Assembly (NCBI GenBank): GCA_003999685.1
Contig: CP021224.1
Span: forward strand, 1-64,000
Direction of reading: 5' to 3'
From: Taiwanofungus camphoratus
Taxonomy: Eukaryota > Basidiomycota > Agaricomycetes > Polyporales > Taiwanofungaceae
DNA: 64,000 nucleotides
Below are positions 8,400-19,901 of this stretch, piece by piece. A program made the translations under genes and the position numbers. Below the pieces are notes generated by a model. It worked only from the letters and a program-made list of their open reading frames with translations, was not told the origin of the DNA and searched no databases. Numbering within the stretch: position 1 is the stretch's first letter; every line of letters starts with the position of its first letter.

Positions 8400-8780
8400 T
8401 CTCACCAGAAGGTCACTTGCTTAATGTGTGCTCTGTCACTGGTAATCACAGTGTCAAGGGCTCAATATTCAACTTTTTTATAATCTGCTTGCACAGGCAC
8501 CTGCTCTGAAGCATTCTGAAGGCCTGTGCCTTTGTTCCCGAACAATTTGGCCCTAGTAAAGCTTGTTCCCAGACCTCACAAGTTTTTTCAGAGGCCCACA
8601 ATGTCCATGCCCGGGAACAGGCAATGGAGTGAGATAATTGGACATCTATGGAGTTCCCGGATAGGTTATTGATGATGCTCTTCAATTCTGTCTACTCAGA
8701 ATTGTCAAAAAGGGATGGGAAAGCTTGTTCCCGGACCAAACTGGATTAGGGGGTCCTAATCCAGACAGCATATATATAGG
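8400..8780. repeat. Subtelomeric repeat R3 with palindrome and TATA-like end
   Basis: It is the third R copy. The inverted repeat is GCTTGTTCCC (8561-8570) against GGGAACAGGC (8613-8622). It closes with CTGGATTAGG...CCTAATCCAG (8741-8764) and a TATATATAGG box (8771-8780), the same arrangement as R1 with both arms of the palindrome changed together. Confidence 0.68.
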
Positions 8781-9129
8781 TAGTACTGCACTTCAATCGT
8801 CGCTTACTCATCATATTACACCCATTGAAACACAAATTATATACATACACACAACATCACCCATTTTCGTGTGCCATATTTACCATACTCACCGCGCGCA
8901 ATATTCACCATTATCCTTAAATGAACCCTGCCCAAACCCTAACTGAATTATGAAAATCCCTATATAATGTGAGTGCGATGGTAATGTGTACAACAACGGA
9001 AGGGCGGATGTAGATAACATCAATATGTGCAAATAAAGTCTACCAGAACTTCCATGGACCGGATGGACTGACATGAAATGGACCGACTTTCAACATGAAG
9101 AGACCTCTCTTTTTTCGGTAATGTCACGC
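8781..9129. other. Subtelomere-to-gene transition, no gene seen
   Basis: AT-rich spacer lies between the R3 TATA-like box and the 3' end of the ATG22-like gene. It holds one short AAACCCTAAC stretch near 8934 and nothing else I can support. Confidence 0.5.
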
Positions 9130-11648
9130 TCAAGCCTTCGTTCCGTAGTCCACGAAATTGTCTTCGTCGCTGATGATGCCTGTCTCTGTATACAAACGGT
9201 GCTTCTCCGCCCATGCAACCGCATCCCTGCGTCCAATGGCGACATCCACACCTGGCGAAAGGTACACTGCATCAGCACAATCTCATCTTCACCTCCAAAA
9301 TCAAACTGTATACAATATGTACCGAACCAGATGATCAGACTAGCAGCGGTGCACATCGCGAAGAGGAACGAGAATCCTTTCCAGTTGTCTCCTGTGTTGT
9401 TGATGATGGCTTGCACAACGTTAGGTCCGATCATCGACGACGCGCGGTTTGAGAGACCGAATAGCCCAAAGAACTGACCACCAACGCAATCAGTTTGAAC
9501 AGTCAGCTGGAAAGTCTCAGTGAGACGTACCAAATAATCAAATCCGGGAGGCGTCAGTTCAGCCATCATTGTCTGCGAGTAAGAGTAGTATGGCGCCTGG
9601 AAGAGCCCAAAAATGACATTATACGCCCAGAACTCCCAGACATTGTGAAATCTGCACCGCATTGTCAAAACCCCTCCAAGGGAAAAGCCTTCTGTAGGGT
9701 ACGTACCCTAGCTTGCCTGTCCAAATCCCGATCATTCCCCAAAGAGGAATCATAATAGTAACGACATTGGTGACAACGAACTAATCACCTGGTCAGCGTA
9801 TACAAACCAGAATGCGACGGGCCTACCATCTTCTTGGTGCTGATCTTCCAGTACTTCTGAATGTACCAGAACCCTAGTGTGCTTATGGTTGATGTGACGG
9901 CCTGAGACAGTCCAAGATACGTGTTGTATAAAAATGAGAAGTGGAACTTGTCATTTTGACAGATTGAGACGAGAGTTCCTGTGGTATTCAAACCCTGTCA
10001 GGGAGAAATGCACTATCAGAACACCTGTGACCGATGAGAACCTGGAAAAGTGGATTACACTCACGTCTGCAAGTAAGAAGAATGCCACAAGATACACAAA
10101 CGTATTTGGAAGCTTCTTGTATTGCTTCAGTGCAACCCAGATCTATCCGGCATAGCATAGATGGAACTAAATCAGATGCTGACAGAAGGGTAATTGGACA
10201 CGTATCGAGAGCACTTACTTGTTTCCATCCAATAGTAAGATAATGTTCGCCCTTCGGCAACTTGGGACCCGGTCTGGGCTCTTGGAAGATGACTACAGAG
10301 GCAACGAGCTCAACGGCACAGTCAAGAGACTGCAGCAAATCAACTCACACCACCATATACCAGTTAGGATCCAATAGCCATTGGTTCTGTGATATTTCAG
10401 ACCAGGCGATGTTCGAGAAGGTGAACTGATGAACTGACAATACAATAACATAGTTATCAACCTTCGGGTTGCTGGCAAGGGGAAGCAGGAGCGACAAGTT
10501 GAGGCATAGTGTGACGATGTAGCCGATGTTATTGTGCATCTGCAGGCCATCCTTTTTCAGGATACGAGCGCGTAGACTACAACTTGATAGAAATATAGTT
10601 CTCACCGTGCTGATGTTACTGATCCTGTTCTTCTCGAGACTCTCCTCCTGCTCGTACTCCTCCGCAGTAATCTCGCCGTTCTCATACTTCTCGCGGAGCG
10701 CACGCGCATGAGGGGTGTTGCGCGCAAGACGCGGGAAGACCGCCACGTAGAACACGAGTGTGGTGCCGTATGTTATGAAGCCAACGATGTACAAACCCAT
10801 CGCCGCACCCCAGCGACTCGGCGCTGGACAGAATGCATGTCAGCCGACACGTTTACGGACTCTGCAAACACTCACCAGTGAGCGCCATGCTTGCGAACTG
10901 AGCCCCCCAACAGATCAACGTGACGGCAAGGAGCAACCATCGACCGAAGGCGCTATAATCCGCTGCAGAACCAATCATAGTAAAGATCATCGTCATCACC
11001 TGTGTCAATAGGTTAGTAGGACATGGATGATCCACAACCGGGGGACATACAGCAAAGCTGATTCCGTTGGCGACGAGGACAACAGAGTTAACAGACTTCG
11101 TGCCCTTGCCCCACGGGAGCACACACTTTCCCGACGCATCTGCAGCAGTGCAGGATGATCCAGGCCCTGCAACAGGATCGTACCCGGCGGCATTTGCCAG
11201 TGACTGGAATAATGTCAAAGAACAACCTGTTGCAGATAAAAGTTTCAGCTGTGCCGTCGCTGTGTCGCATGCGCATCATGTATACACCAAAGGGTCCAAC
11301 ACCCTGAAAACACATGTGAGCATTCAATCTTCCGAGAAGAGTCACCCTACATTGTCGCCATTGGAGTATACTTTCGAGCAGTGCATTCAGTTACCAGAAG
11401 TGGCCTGGGCGATCAGTACATACAATAGTAACTCCAGAGTTCCTGTACATCAACTTGGGATTATCTGTTAGGTTGATGCAGAGTATCAGTGTATGCACCT
11501 TTCGCGTGACCAACGGCTCGTCCTTATTCAAGGGGGCAGTAGTAACATCGACTCTCGCCTGCAGAGAGTTCTTCGCTTGCGTCTCGTCCACTAACACAAG
11601 CTCATCTGTCGCGGGAGGAATAACCTCAGCAAGAGAGTCTCGAGACAT
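9130..11648 (-). CDS. ATG22: ATG22-like vacuolar amino-acid effluxer
   Basis: This is a multi-exon gene on the minus strand, start ATG at 11648. It is a 12-span MFS-like vacuolar membrane permease that exports amino acids released by autophagic breakdown. Recognisable pieces in order are the N-terminal ELWSYYLYSNGDN motif (after two short introns), SVLVANGISF-type helices, FASMALT, a charged loop EKYENGEITAEEYEQEESLE, NPKVDNYVIVL, LLADGLNTTGTL-type region, FYNTYLGLSQAV-like helix, and FWAYNVIFGLFQAPYYSYSQ. The last intron splices WFG to VDVAIGRRDAVAW. The tail ends ...EDNFVDYGTKA with stop at 9130-9132. It is the gene nearest the telomere. I see no frame break, but not every exon edge was checked. 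Confidence 0.88.
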
Positions 11649-12664
11649 GTCCGGGCAGCAACCGTCCAGGCGAAGTTAACAAGGGAACGAGCAGACGGAG
11701 AATACCACCTGTACACTCGACGATCTTTAAAGCGCTGGATATCCGCAGATGTTGGAATGAGCTGGAAATGGCTGTTCTAGGCGCGATAACGGGTTGGTAA
11801 AAAGGCAATAACGAAGGCCTTATTCAGACTAGCTTTGTACAGCACTGATTGCAGAATCACGGGCCTGAGAGTTTATTGTCCTGTTACGAGCGTAAGAGGC
11901 CGCATTACCTCCAAGTCATAAGCCCGACTGCATGGTCCTATGCATATCATGAACACCGCAGGCAAGACCCTTTTCGTGACATTTAGCCTTCTCGAGTCCG
12001 TATTTGTACACGGCAATACTAACCTGAAAGACATTATCTCCGGCGATGTTCCCTATCAAATCCAAATCAAGACAGTCCTTTTTGTGGAAGTCGTTGATGC
12101 AGCATCCCTAGAGCATCCTAGTATGCCGTTCATGTTACAAACATTAGTTTGGCAAAACACACTCAAAATAAGTCCTAACATGAAAGGCCAGCCATAGGGC
12201 ATGCAAGTTGAGTAAACACGGTTTGCACTAACGTTGCGGCTCTTGTTGACCAAACACACGGCGCCATCCAGCGTTCAACGTGTAGCACTGCCTCTTCAAC
12301 CTGGTATCTTCTTTTGCAGCCTGTCACCGTACTTGCTAATATTCTCATTAGATATTTCTAGCAACCATAGTTCGGATATTATAAGCGGTGAACGGTCAGC
12401 GAAGCTAGCAAGAGACTGACCAGAAGAGCAGGTATACGACGTACTGTAGAGCACCATCAGTAAGTTGTTGAAGGTAGAAATGCTGGACCTATGAGAGTGA
12501 CTGCTCAAGGTAAGCTCAGATAGCTCAGAGAGCCCGGAGACCGAACTGCTGAGAAAATTTGTGATTTTATTACTTTTCTTCGGTGGAGGTAGTCATCAGG
12601 CCTCGCCATGGATAACTTGATTTTCGGCACGGGTCAGAAACGCATATGAGTTTGTTAGCACTTC
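11649..12664. other. Intergenic, no supported gene
   Basis: This 1 kb stretch, upstream of the ATG22-like gene, has only short open frames on both strands (up to 85 codons). None has recognisable protein features. It is probably promoter plus spacer. Confidence 0.5.
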
Positions 12665-13043
12665 TTATTTGATAACGGAAGGCGGAGCCAAATGGAACCA
12701 TCTTCCGTTCAAATTGAACTTGTTGGAAACTCGGCGTTCACGCACATCAGCCTTGCTTTGACCAGCAATTCGACAATCAAAGAGGGCGATATGCTCGCCC
12801 AGGAACCTGAAGCTGCAGTTGCGGGTCGCGTCGCTCACGATCAAGGTGCCCGTGTTCACTGGGCCGAGGTCGACGCAACTGAGAAGGTTCCACAGGACGG
12901 ATCATCCCGTCATCATAGACACTGAATATCGTTGAGCAGAGTGGGCTATCCAAGTGTACTAGTAAGGGTAGAACGAAAGCCGGGAAAAGACGCACCAGAA
13001 CAACCTCGGGACTCGCAGGGGACCGCGTCGGCGACTTGAACAT
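12665..13043 (-). CDS. Possible small gene, unrecognised
   Basis: An ATG at 13043 opens MFKSPTRSPASPEVV, followed by a GTGCGT donor-like site. A second open stretch (12665-12859) encodes NTGTLIVSDATRNCSFRFLGEH and ends ...WFHLAPPSVIK before a stop. The two could be exons of one short protein, but I could not find an acceptor that joins them in frame without a stop, so this may be a remnant. I do not recognise the family. Confidence 0.2.
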
Positions 13044-13271
13044 GCATTGATTCAGTTACGGAATACTTATTGAGACACCGTATACCATATGCACGCAATT
13101 CATTCATAAAGAACAACAAATACTCTCATTAGAATCGATAGATCTCTGTGCAATTCACGACCTTGATACGCTCATTCCGTCGGTCTGAAAGCAAACCCTC
13201 AATCCCCCAATCGTCGGCAGCTGCGCCAGACGGCGACGTTGCTGAGAATACCTTGGTACTGCGGGACACAG

Positions 13272-15440
13272 CTATACGCCCTGCTCGCCGAGCGCATCAG
13301 CGAGTGCGCGCCACGCCGCAGCGCAGCTCTCGAGTATGACGCGCTCCGAGAGGACGTGCGCGAGCGCGAGACGGGTTTTCGGCCGATCCTCAGGAACGTT
13401 CTGCGCCAAGCGAGAAGGCGGGTGAGCACAAACACAAAGGCAAGCACAGAGGGAGGCAAGGACGCTCACGTCGAGCAGCGCGCCCAGTTCGGCGACGCTC
13501 AGGTCCGGCCGCGCGCCAATGAGTGCGATCCTGTGGCTGAGGAGGGCACAGAGCGAGTGCGCGATCTCGCGGAGGAGCGGGGCGGCCTGGACGGGGAGGA
13601 CGTTAGCCATGCGGGGCCAGAGGTTGGAAGCCGCGGGGGATGGCGGATGGGAGGCGAGGAACGGAGATGGGGACGCACCAACGGCTCACTCAGTTCGACC
13701 TCCATGCTGTCCTCCACGGTACCCGTGAGTGTGCGCTCGAGCGTGACCCGATCCTCCAGGACCTGCCCGAGGAGGCGCACGAGCGCGGCGACATCAACAT
13801 ACACTCCCTCTCCTGCTCCATCCTCCACGTCATCTCCCTCTCCGCCTTCTCGCTCGCCGCGCCCACCGTGCCGACTCGGTGCGAGCCCCGCACAGTCAGG
13901 GAGGGCACAGACGGCGCGCAGCGCGGCATAGAGCCACAAGTGCACGCTCACCTGCGCGTCCGCATTCACGCGCAGCACCAATGCGTCCGCGCCATCCGGC
14001 ATGAGGTCGGGGTCCGAGTCGGAGTCGGGGTCGGGGAGGGAGTCGAGGTCGGGGCGGAAGACGAGCGTGCTGGCGTCCGCGGCGAGCGACCAGAGCGAGC
14101 GGGTCCACGCGCGTGTGAGACGGGTGTACGTCTCTGCAAAGGCGCACGGAGGTGGCGGGGCGGGGCGGCTCGCGGCTGCATCGTCGTCGCTGAGGAGGCT
14201 GCTCCACGTCCACGCGACGGCGTCGTGCGGGTTTCCCGGGAGCGCAAAGCCGTAGCGCGCGAGGAGGGCGGCGTTGGTGAGATGTGCGCCGTACGTGTTG
14301 AAGATCTCGCTGTGCGCGGGGACGGGGCTGTTCGTGACCATGTCACAGGTGTTGGGTGCGGGCGGGAGCGTGGGAGGTGACTGGGGTGAGGGGCATAGCT
14401 CGTCCGAGGCGGAGATGGTGGGCAGAGCATCGTCACGGTCGTGAGGGCATTCGGCGAGAGAGCCGCAGGTCGGGCAGACGTCGAAATCGCTCTGTAGGTA
14501 GCCATGTTAGTGTCGATAGCAGTCGGGGCGGGAGACGCACCCGCCTCGAGATGGACGTGGTTCTCTGCGGTGTGGTTGAACCTGTGACAGAAAAGAGGGT
14601 TAGGAAGTGGAAACTGGAAGGCGGAGGCTCGCGCACGCGTCTGCGATGGGGACCATGGAAAGGCCGTGGTATGCGTCGACGAGGAAGGCGCGGGAGCTGA
14701 CAAGAGAGTAGGCGTGCAGGTAGCCGGAGAGGGAGGAGTGAATGGCGAGGCGGGCGAGGAGGGGGACGACGGTGGAGGCATAGAAGGCGCGGGCATCGTC
14801 CTGGTAGGCCAGTGATCTCCTGACAGTAGGATGACGGGGAGTGGGTGGACGCACCAGTGCATTGAGGCCGCTCTCCGTGTGGAACTCGTTCACTACTTCT
14901 GTGCCAGCGATCCATCGCTTCGCCTGGTCGCCGTCATCATCATCGCCGGTGCCCCAGAAGAGGGCGATGGGGACGGTGCTCGGGAGGGACTGGAGGTAGG
15001 GGTGCCAGCGGGAGGCGGGACCTTTGAGGCTGGGTGAACGCTCGCACGGAAAAGGGCGGACAGGCGGGCAGACTCACATTTCTGTGTAGACGGCGAGTGC
15101 GAGTGCGAGGTGGGCGCCGTGGCCGCAGGGGACAAGGGGGATGTGTGCGGACAGGGTGCACGACCGGGCCGAGAGCAGGGCGGTGTTGGGGATCGTCACC
15201 ACTAGGCAGGGTCAGCACAGCTCGTCCAAGTGAGAGGCAGTGCAGGGACTCACGGGTGGAGCGGGGCGGGATGGGCGCGTGGCGGGCAAAGACGGCGATG
15301 CCGTGCGACGGGTCGTCCTCAAGCGTGATCAACGGGGAGATGCGAATGCCAACGTCTTCCGCCCAGGCGAGCAGCGCCGGGACTCGTTCAACCTGTTTAT
15401 CGGGCTCAGCGGTCAGGTCGCTGATGCGAGCCAAAGTCAT
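13272..15440 (-). CDS. SET-domain protein lysine methyltransferase (RKM/SETD6-like)
   Basis: Multi-exon minus-strand gene that transfers methyl groups from SAM to lysines of non-histone proteins, as in the RKM/SETD6/LSMT group. The start is taken at ATG 15440 (MTLARISDL) and not a further upstream codon, because that leaves a 100 bp shared promoter with the divergent gene. Early residues are LLAWAEDVGIRISPL and the SET entry motif GIAVFARHAPI. After an intron comes LVTIPNTALLS. Mid-gene AFNHTAENHVHLE is the catalytic NH motif, followed by a Cys/His segment (CPTCGSLAECPHD). IFNTYGAHLTNAALLARYGF is the end of SET. The C-terminal half is the rubisco-LSMT-type substrate-binding region and ends ...ALADALGEQGV. 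GC content is unusually high. The exact substrate is unknown. Confidence 0.85.
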
Positions 15441-15540
15441 TTCGGGCTGGATTGTGTACGCGTTGTTTGTGCGTGCAGTTGACTTTTCAACTCGACCGCA
15501 TCCACCACCTACAACATACACATTCACATCCACGCACTTG
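15441..15540. promoter_or_regulatory. Compact bidirectional promoter
   Basis: One hundred bases separate the start of the SET-domain gene (minus) from the start of the disordered-protein gene (plus). No TATA box is evident. The plus-strand side is C/A-rich (CCACCACCTACAAC), typical of basidiomycete leader sequences. Confidence 0.5.
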
Positions 15541-16528
15541 ATGGCAACCTTCTACTCGTCCTTCTTTTCCTCTGGCCTCCTCGCCGCGCAGCCTCCCACT
15601 CCCTCCGCCCGCTCGCCCTCGCCCTCCACTCCTCGCCCCGCCCATTCCGCGCTCCCGACAGACCCCACCGACCACGACACCACGCCCACCGCGCAAGACT
15701 TTGCCGTCTCTCGTGCCAGCCATGCCCAAGCCTCTGACACGCTCCCCACCCGCACCACCGCCCACTCCAAATCCGCGTCCCACGGCAGCACAGACAGCGC
15801 GTATTCCCAGCCCAGCGACGACGGACGTCCGCGTCTGCGCCGTCGCCGCTCCTCGCTCACCACTCACCAATCGCCCCTGGCCTCTATAAAGTCCAACACC
15901 GCCTTCCGTACTGCCGCCACCGCCCAGCGCCAGAGCATGTTCGTCTCTCGTGCGCGCTCAGGCAGCGACGTCAGCGCGTGCACACACCCAACGGATGCGA
16001 GCAGCCTCGCGGGAAGGCTCAGGAGCGGCAGCGTCGGGAATGCTCTGCGGTGCGTACCCCATCTCCACCGTCCCCTCCTCTCGCTCATATGGTCACAGGT
16101 CCCGCCGCGTGATCAGGCGGTCGACAGCCCCGCCCCCTCCGCCCCCCACCGCGCCCCTTCCCGCTCCGCCTTTTTCCACACCCGCGTCCGTTCTCCCCAT
16201 CCAGATCCCCACCGTCTCTGCCTCCCCACCCTCCACGCCCCGCCGCCCGCTCGCCCGCCGCGTTCATACGACCGACAACACCCTCCTCAGCGCGTCCCCC
16301 GCGCCGTCGCTCCCGCCCACCCCCGGCGCATGCGCGCTGGAAGACGACTGGGACTGCGCCATGCCAAGTAGCCCGGGATACGCCCTCGGCCTCGGCATGC
16401 CGAGCTCGCCTGCCATGGGCGAGCGCGGGAAGACGGGCCCGATGCAGTTGGACTATCCTAGTCCCGTCGATGGGCCTGTGCGTGGATGTCTCTGGGCGGA
16501 CCGCGATGCGGAGATGAAGGAGAACTGA
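15541..16528 (+). CDS. Intrinsically disordered protein, function unknown
   Basis: Two exons (15541-16049 and 16099-16528) are joined across a 49 bp GT-AG intron, in phase, giving about 312 residues. The first half is Ser/Thr/Pro-rich with runs such as RPRLRRRRSS. The second half has a polyproline stretch (APPPPPPTAP, about residue 180) and short Pro-rich motifs. The C-terminus ends ...GCLWADRDAEMKEN. No domain, membrane segment or signal peptide is visible. The Arg/Ser clusters and SP dipeptides suggest a phosphorylated regulatory protein, but that is inference. Start chosen as the first ATG after a C/A-rich leader. It shares its promoter with the SET gene. Confidence 0.65.
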
Positions 16529-17927
16529 GGCCGTGCGGAGAAGAAGCGTGCTGGTCTGTTGGTCAGAGAGGATCCCAAACTCGTAAAACATCGTTCAAGT
16601 GTTCTCGCCTGCTTTCCGCCCCAGCACACACCTTGGATGGCTGTGCCATCCATTTCCATGTGTGGAATCCCACCTCTCGACTCGAACCCTTGTGCTTATT
16701 GTCTATCGTGCTGTACCATCCTAAAATCACGGCTGCGCTGCATCCTGTAAAAACCGTACGTCGCTCTCTTTCCGTGCCTTGGGAATCATCTAGCTGACAC
16801 TTGCGCGCCCAGACCACCGTTCAAGGCTAGAACCATCTACGTATTCAATCTTGTCGCGTACTGCTTGCGCCCGCTTCGTTCCGTGCTGTCATTCTAGTCG
16901 AACCGCTTTGGTGCAAGCTCTATTCTACACTGCCTAATCTTGTTAACCAATCTCGCATCATAAGAACCCCCTCCGCGCATCTAATTTAACTAGTTCTTTG
17001 CACGTCTTCCAGTTATGAACCTCTCTTCGCTCCATATCCCCGACGCCTTCTTGCGCCCGAAACATGACCCTTTGGTACGTAGAGTGTCGTGGACATTATG
17101 TGCGCTGTGCGTGCATCCCTCGGTTATCTTACCGTTAGAAAAAGCTCGGCACGGCGTGGGAGCAGTGTCCGGCGCATGTATGTATGTATGCCTGCATCGT
17201 TTTGATCCTATATACATGTTTGCGAATGTCCCCCCTAGCGTAAAGGGCGCCGTGTCTACGTCTTGTTTCGCAGTGAGCGAATAGTATCCGGTGCTGTGTG
17301 TGCAGAAACGGAAGTGAGCCCGGAGAGTCGGGAAGCACAACCTGGCATGCAAGGCGCTGGATCGTGCGCGGCCTTGACGGCCTGCATCGCGCTGAATTTG
17401 CACGCGGCGCAGTCCTGTTCGCTATCTCGAGGGCATGCACTCGGTGAGCTGACGGTGCGAGCTGCCAACGTCGACGAAACGGTCCGCCTTGAGCGGACGA
17501 AGGGCGTCAACCTCAAGGGCATCGCCCCAGTCCGGCCGGCGAATTTTTCCTCTTGCTCGAGTAGCAACGAAATATGGTTAAGGTTGTGGGGGGCTCAAGA
17601 ATGAGCTAGATAACAACTAGAGGGAAACGATAGCAAGGCGAGGGAAACAAGTAGTTAGAATCTGTGATGATGGCGCATACAGACAATATTATCAAGTACG
17701 TGATAGATGATGATGATGATGATTCAGGACGCTGTCATATCCTCTTAAATGGATAAGCAACCTAAACAAGCAGATTGTTCTTGACTGAAGAATGGCACAC
17801 CTCAGTGGCGAAGTCAATAGCATGACTTTGTGAGTACTCCGCGCGACTGTACGTCGAAGCAGTGTATGTAGAACAGTGGGGACACACAACTTCTAGCGCA
17901 CGGACAACACCAAGTGTCCATAAAGTT
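16529..17927. other. Intergenic, no supported gene
   Basis: Contains the 3' region of the disordered-protein gene and a GATGATGATGATGATGATT microsatellite near 17706. Short open frames on both strands show no protein-like pattern. Confidence 0.5.
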
Positions 17928-19234
17928 TCAGGCACCTGAAAAGACATTTTCTAGCCGTTCCAAGTGAAACGATCCAGTGAGTAAGGCTGCATGATGGGAA
18001 CGAAAAACCGTGCTGACCATCCAAGCCTGAGGTAGGATTATAATCCGGCGAGTGCAGGTGAGCTTGTACCGGCCGAAAGCGGCTTCACCTGGCGGTACCG
18101 CTAACCCTCCACCTGACACAAAAGACCTGTTCCGCAAGGATTCCGGGCAGCGACGTCTTGTTAGCATCGACGGCCATAGCCTTTAGATTAGCGTAAATAG
18201 ATGCAGCTGACCCAGGTCACTGCAGGCAGAAAATTGGAATATTCTGACCTGCGCAATTGAGCAAAAGACAATTCTGGAGAATTTACCACAACGCTCACCA
18301 TCCAGTCTCTGAAATCTTGTGCTTTCCAATTGCATTCCACATCTCGCTCGAGAATTTTCAATCTTGGCACAAGCCGCAGAAGTTCTCGCCAACTGTACAT
18401 CCGTGATGTCCGTTATAGACAGCGTGACTGATGACGAATTCTTCACTACCAAGAGCATACCGGCTGTGTCGTCCTCGTTGATTTCTCGAGAAACGTCAAG
18501 CTGCAGACATTGCACAGGGCAAGTCACTCGCCAGAAACGGGAGACTCCTGGCTTTCACGCTACGAACGCAGACTAGGCCAGAAGACTGGCAGATGTTGAG
18601 ACTCCAGCTCTCGATAACCGCCATATAAGTACAGTGCGTGGATGTTCAGGAACTCACGTAGACAGGCAGACACAGTCACAGAGCATCTAGCGACTCCATG
18701 TTCTCGCACGGCGGGCCAGTGGGATGAGTCCACTTGAGGTGCAAAATTCGGAGAGCTATAAAATGGCAGGTCCGAATATGCTAGATCCTGTAGATGCATG
18801 CTGCTAGAAAACAGAGGCTGATCAGCGTCACACAGCTCTAAAATTTCTGAATCATCTTCCTCCACAATTCGAACAACGAGTCGCCATCCTCTCTCAGAGC
18901 AAGCTTGTACAATGCATCCTACTGATTATCTCCGGAACGCCACATGTGCGGCAAGTGCTTTTGCAGTGCGCGGTTTGGTCACCAACAACTGTCAAACGCG
19001 GGTTAACGAGAGACGCCGAAAGCTATCAGCCTGTTCGAGCAAATCTGCCCAGAAAACATCAGGCAAAAAACTGCCGTCCTTCTCAACGACAAAGATCGTA
19101 GTCACCTTTTCCAAACACCTCCCATTTGGCTTCCTAATCTTGCAATTGGTGCAGGAGACTGCGAGCCGTGACAGACAGGTGAGAGCGTCCCTGACAGGAA
19201 GGAAGGACGATACAATGTAAAGGACATCATCCAT
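17928..19234 (-). pseudogene. F-box/LRR-type gene, decayed paralogue
   Basis: Reads from ATG 19234 as MDDVLYIVSSFLPVRDALTC, an F-box helix pair, then WADLLEQADSFRRLSL before the frame closes. Further along the same strand, TCPVQCLQLDVSREINED, ITDITDVQ, LVPRLKILERDVE and DWMVSVV match the intact gene at 19902-21437 (TCPVHELELD, TDIMHSF, LAPRLRCMEI, LWMVSTF) but in different frames. The pieces keep the parental order over about 1.3 kb. The gap between them is shorter than in the intact gene, so it carries deletions and frameshifts. It is probably non-functional. Confidence 0.65.
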
Positions 19235-19901
19235 GGCTGGGAGCCTTATTTCTCAAGGGTTCAAGGAACAAGCCACTAGCATAGAGCACCTCTTTGTGTT
19301 ACAGACTCGATTGGCATGTATTAATGAAATTTGAAGGCACACAAAGATTCGTAGAGATAATAACCCCAAGTGGCAGTTGCGGAAGTCTGAACTGAAGCGC
19401 ATGGAAGGCTTACAAAATCTGCTAGCTAAGGAGTGTGTTCACCGGCGAGGATGATGGTTCTTGAAAGGACAGTCAAACTATTCCTGGTGGAACGCCGGGG
19501 AATTACATGTAATAAATGACAACGGCGGCGGGATGGCTTGGTTGGTGACCACACTGTGCACAAATAACGCGTACATAACGCGACCAAACCTGGGTACACT
19601 TCCCCATTGCTCAGTGCTGCGTACAGTCAAATGAATTCGTGTGCTATGAGCAGATATCAAATATTCGTATCCGGGAATATACGATGAACCAGATGACGGT
19701 GAACCGTAAACAACATCGAGCGGGAACTTGATGTTATGGAGAGAGCTATAAGTTTTGATACGAAGGTAGACAAGGGGCAAGAATACAACGAGGCATTGAT
19801 TTGATCTCATCCGACAAAAAGAAGATGTCGAAAAGGAAATCATTATAGATGTACGATATGTAATCATCAAGCTAACATGTGGAAGAGAACAAATTTTCTG
19901 A
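19235..19901. other. Spacer between F-box copies
   Basis: No supported gene. An open frame across 19478-20200 on the minus strand overlaps the intact F-box exon in another frame, and I treat it as a shadow. Confidence 0.4.

Noticed and set aside
13239-14380. Long plus-strand frames opposite the SET-domain gene
   Set aside because: They are GC-driven shadows of the minus-strand exons, rich in Arg/Gly with no domain.
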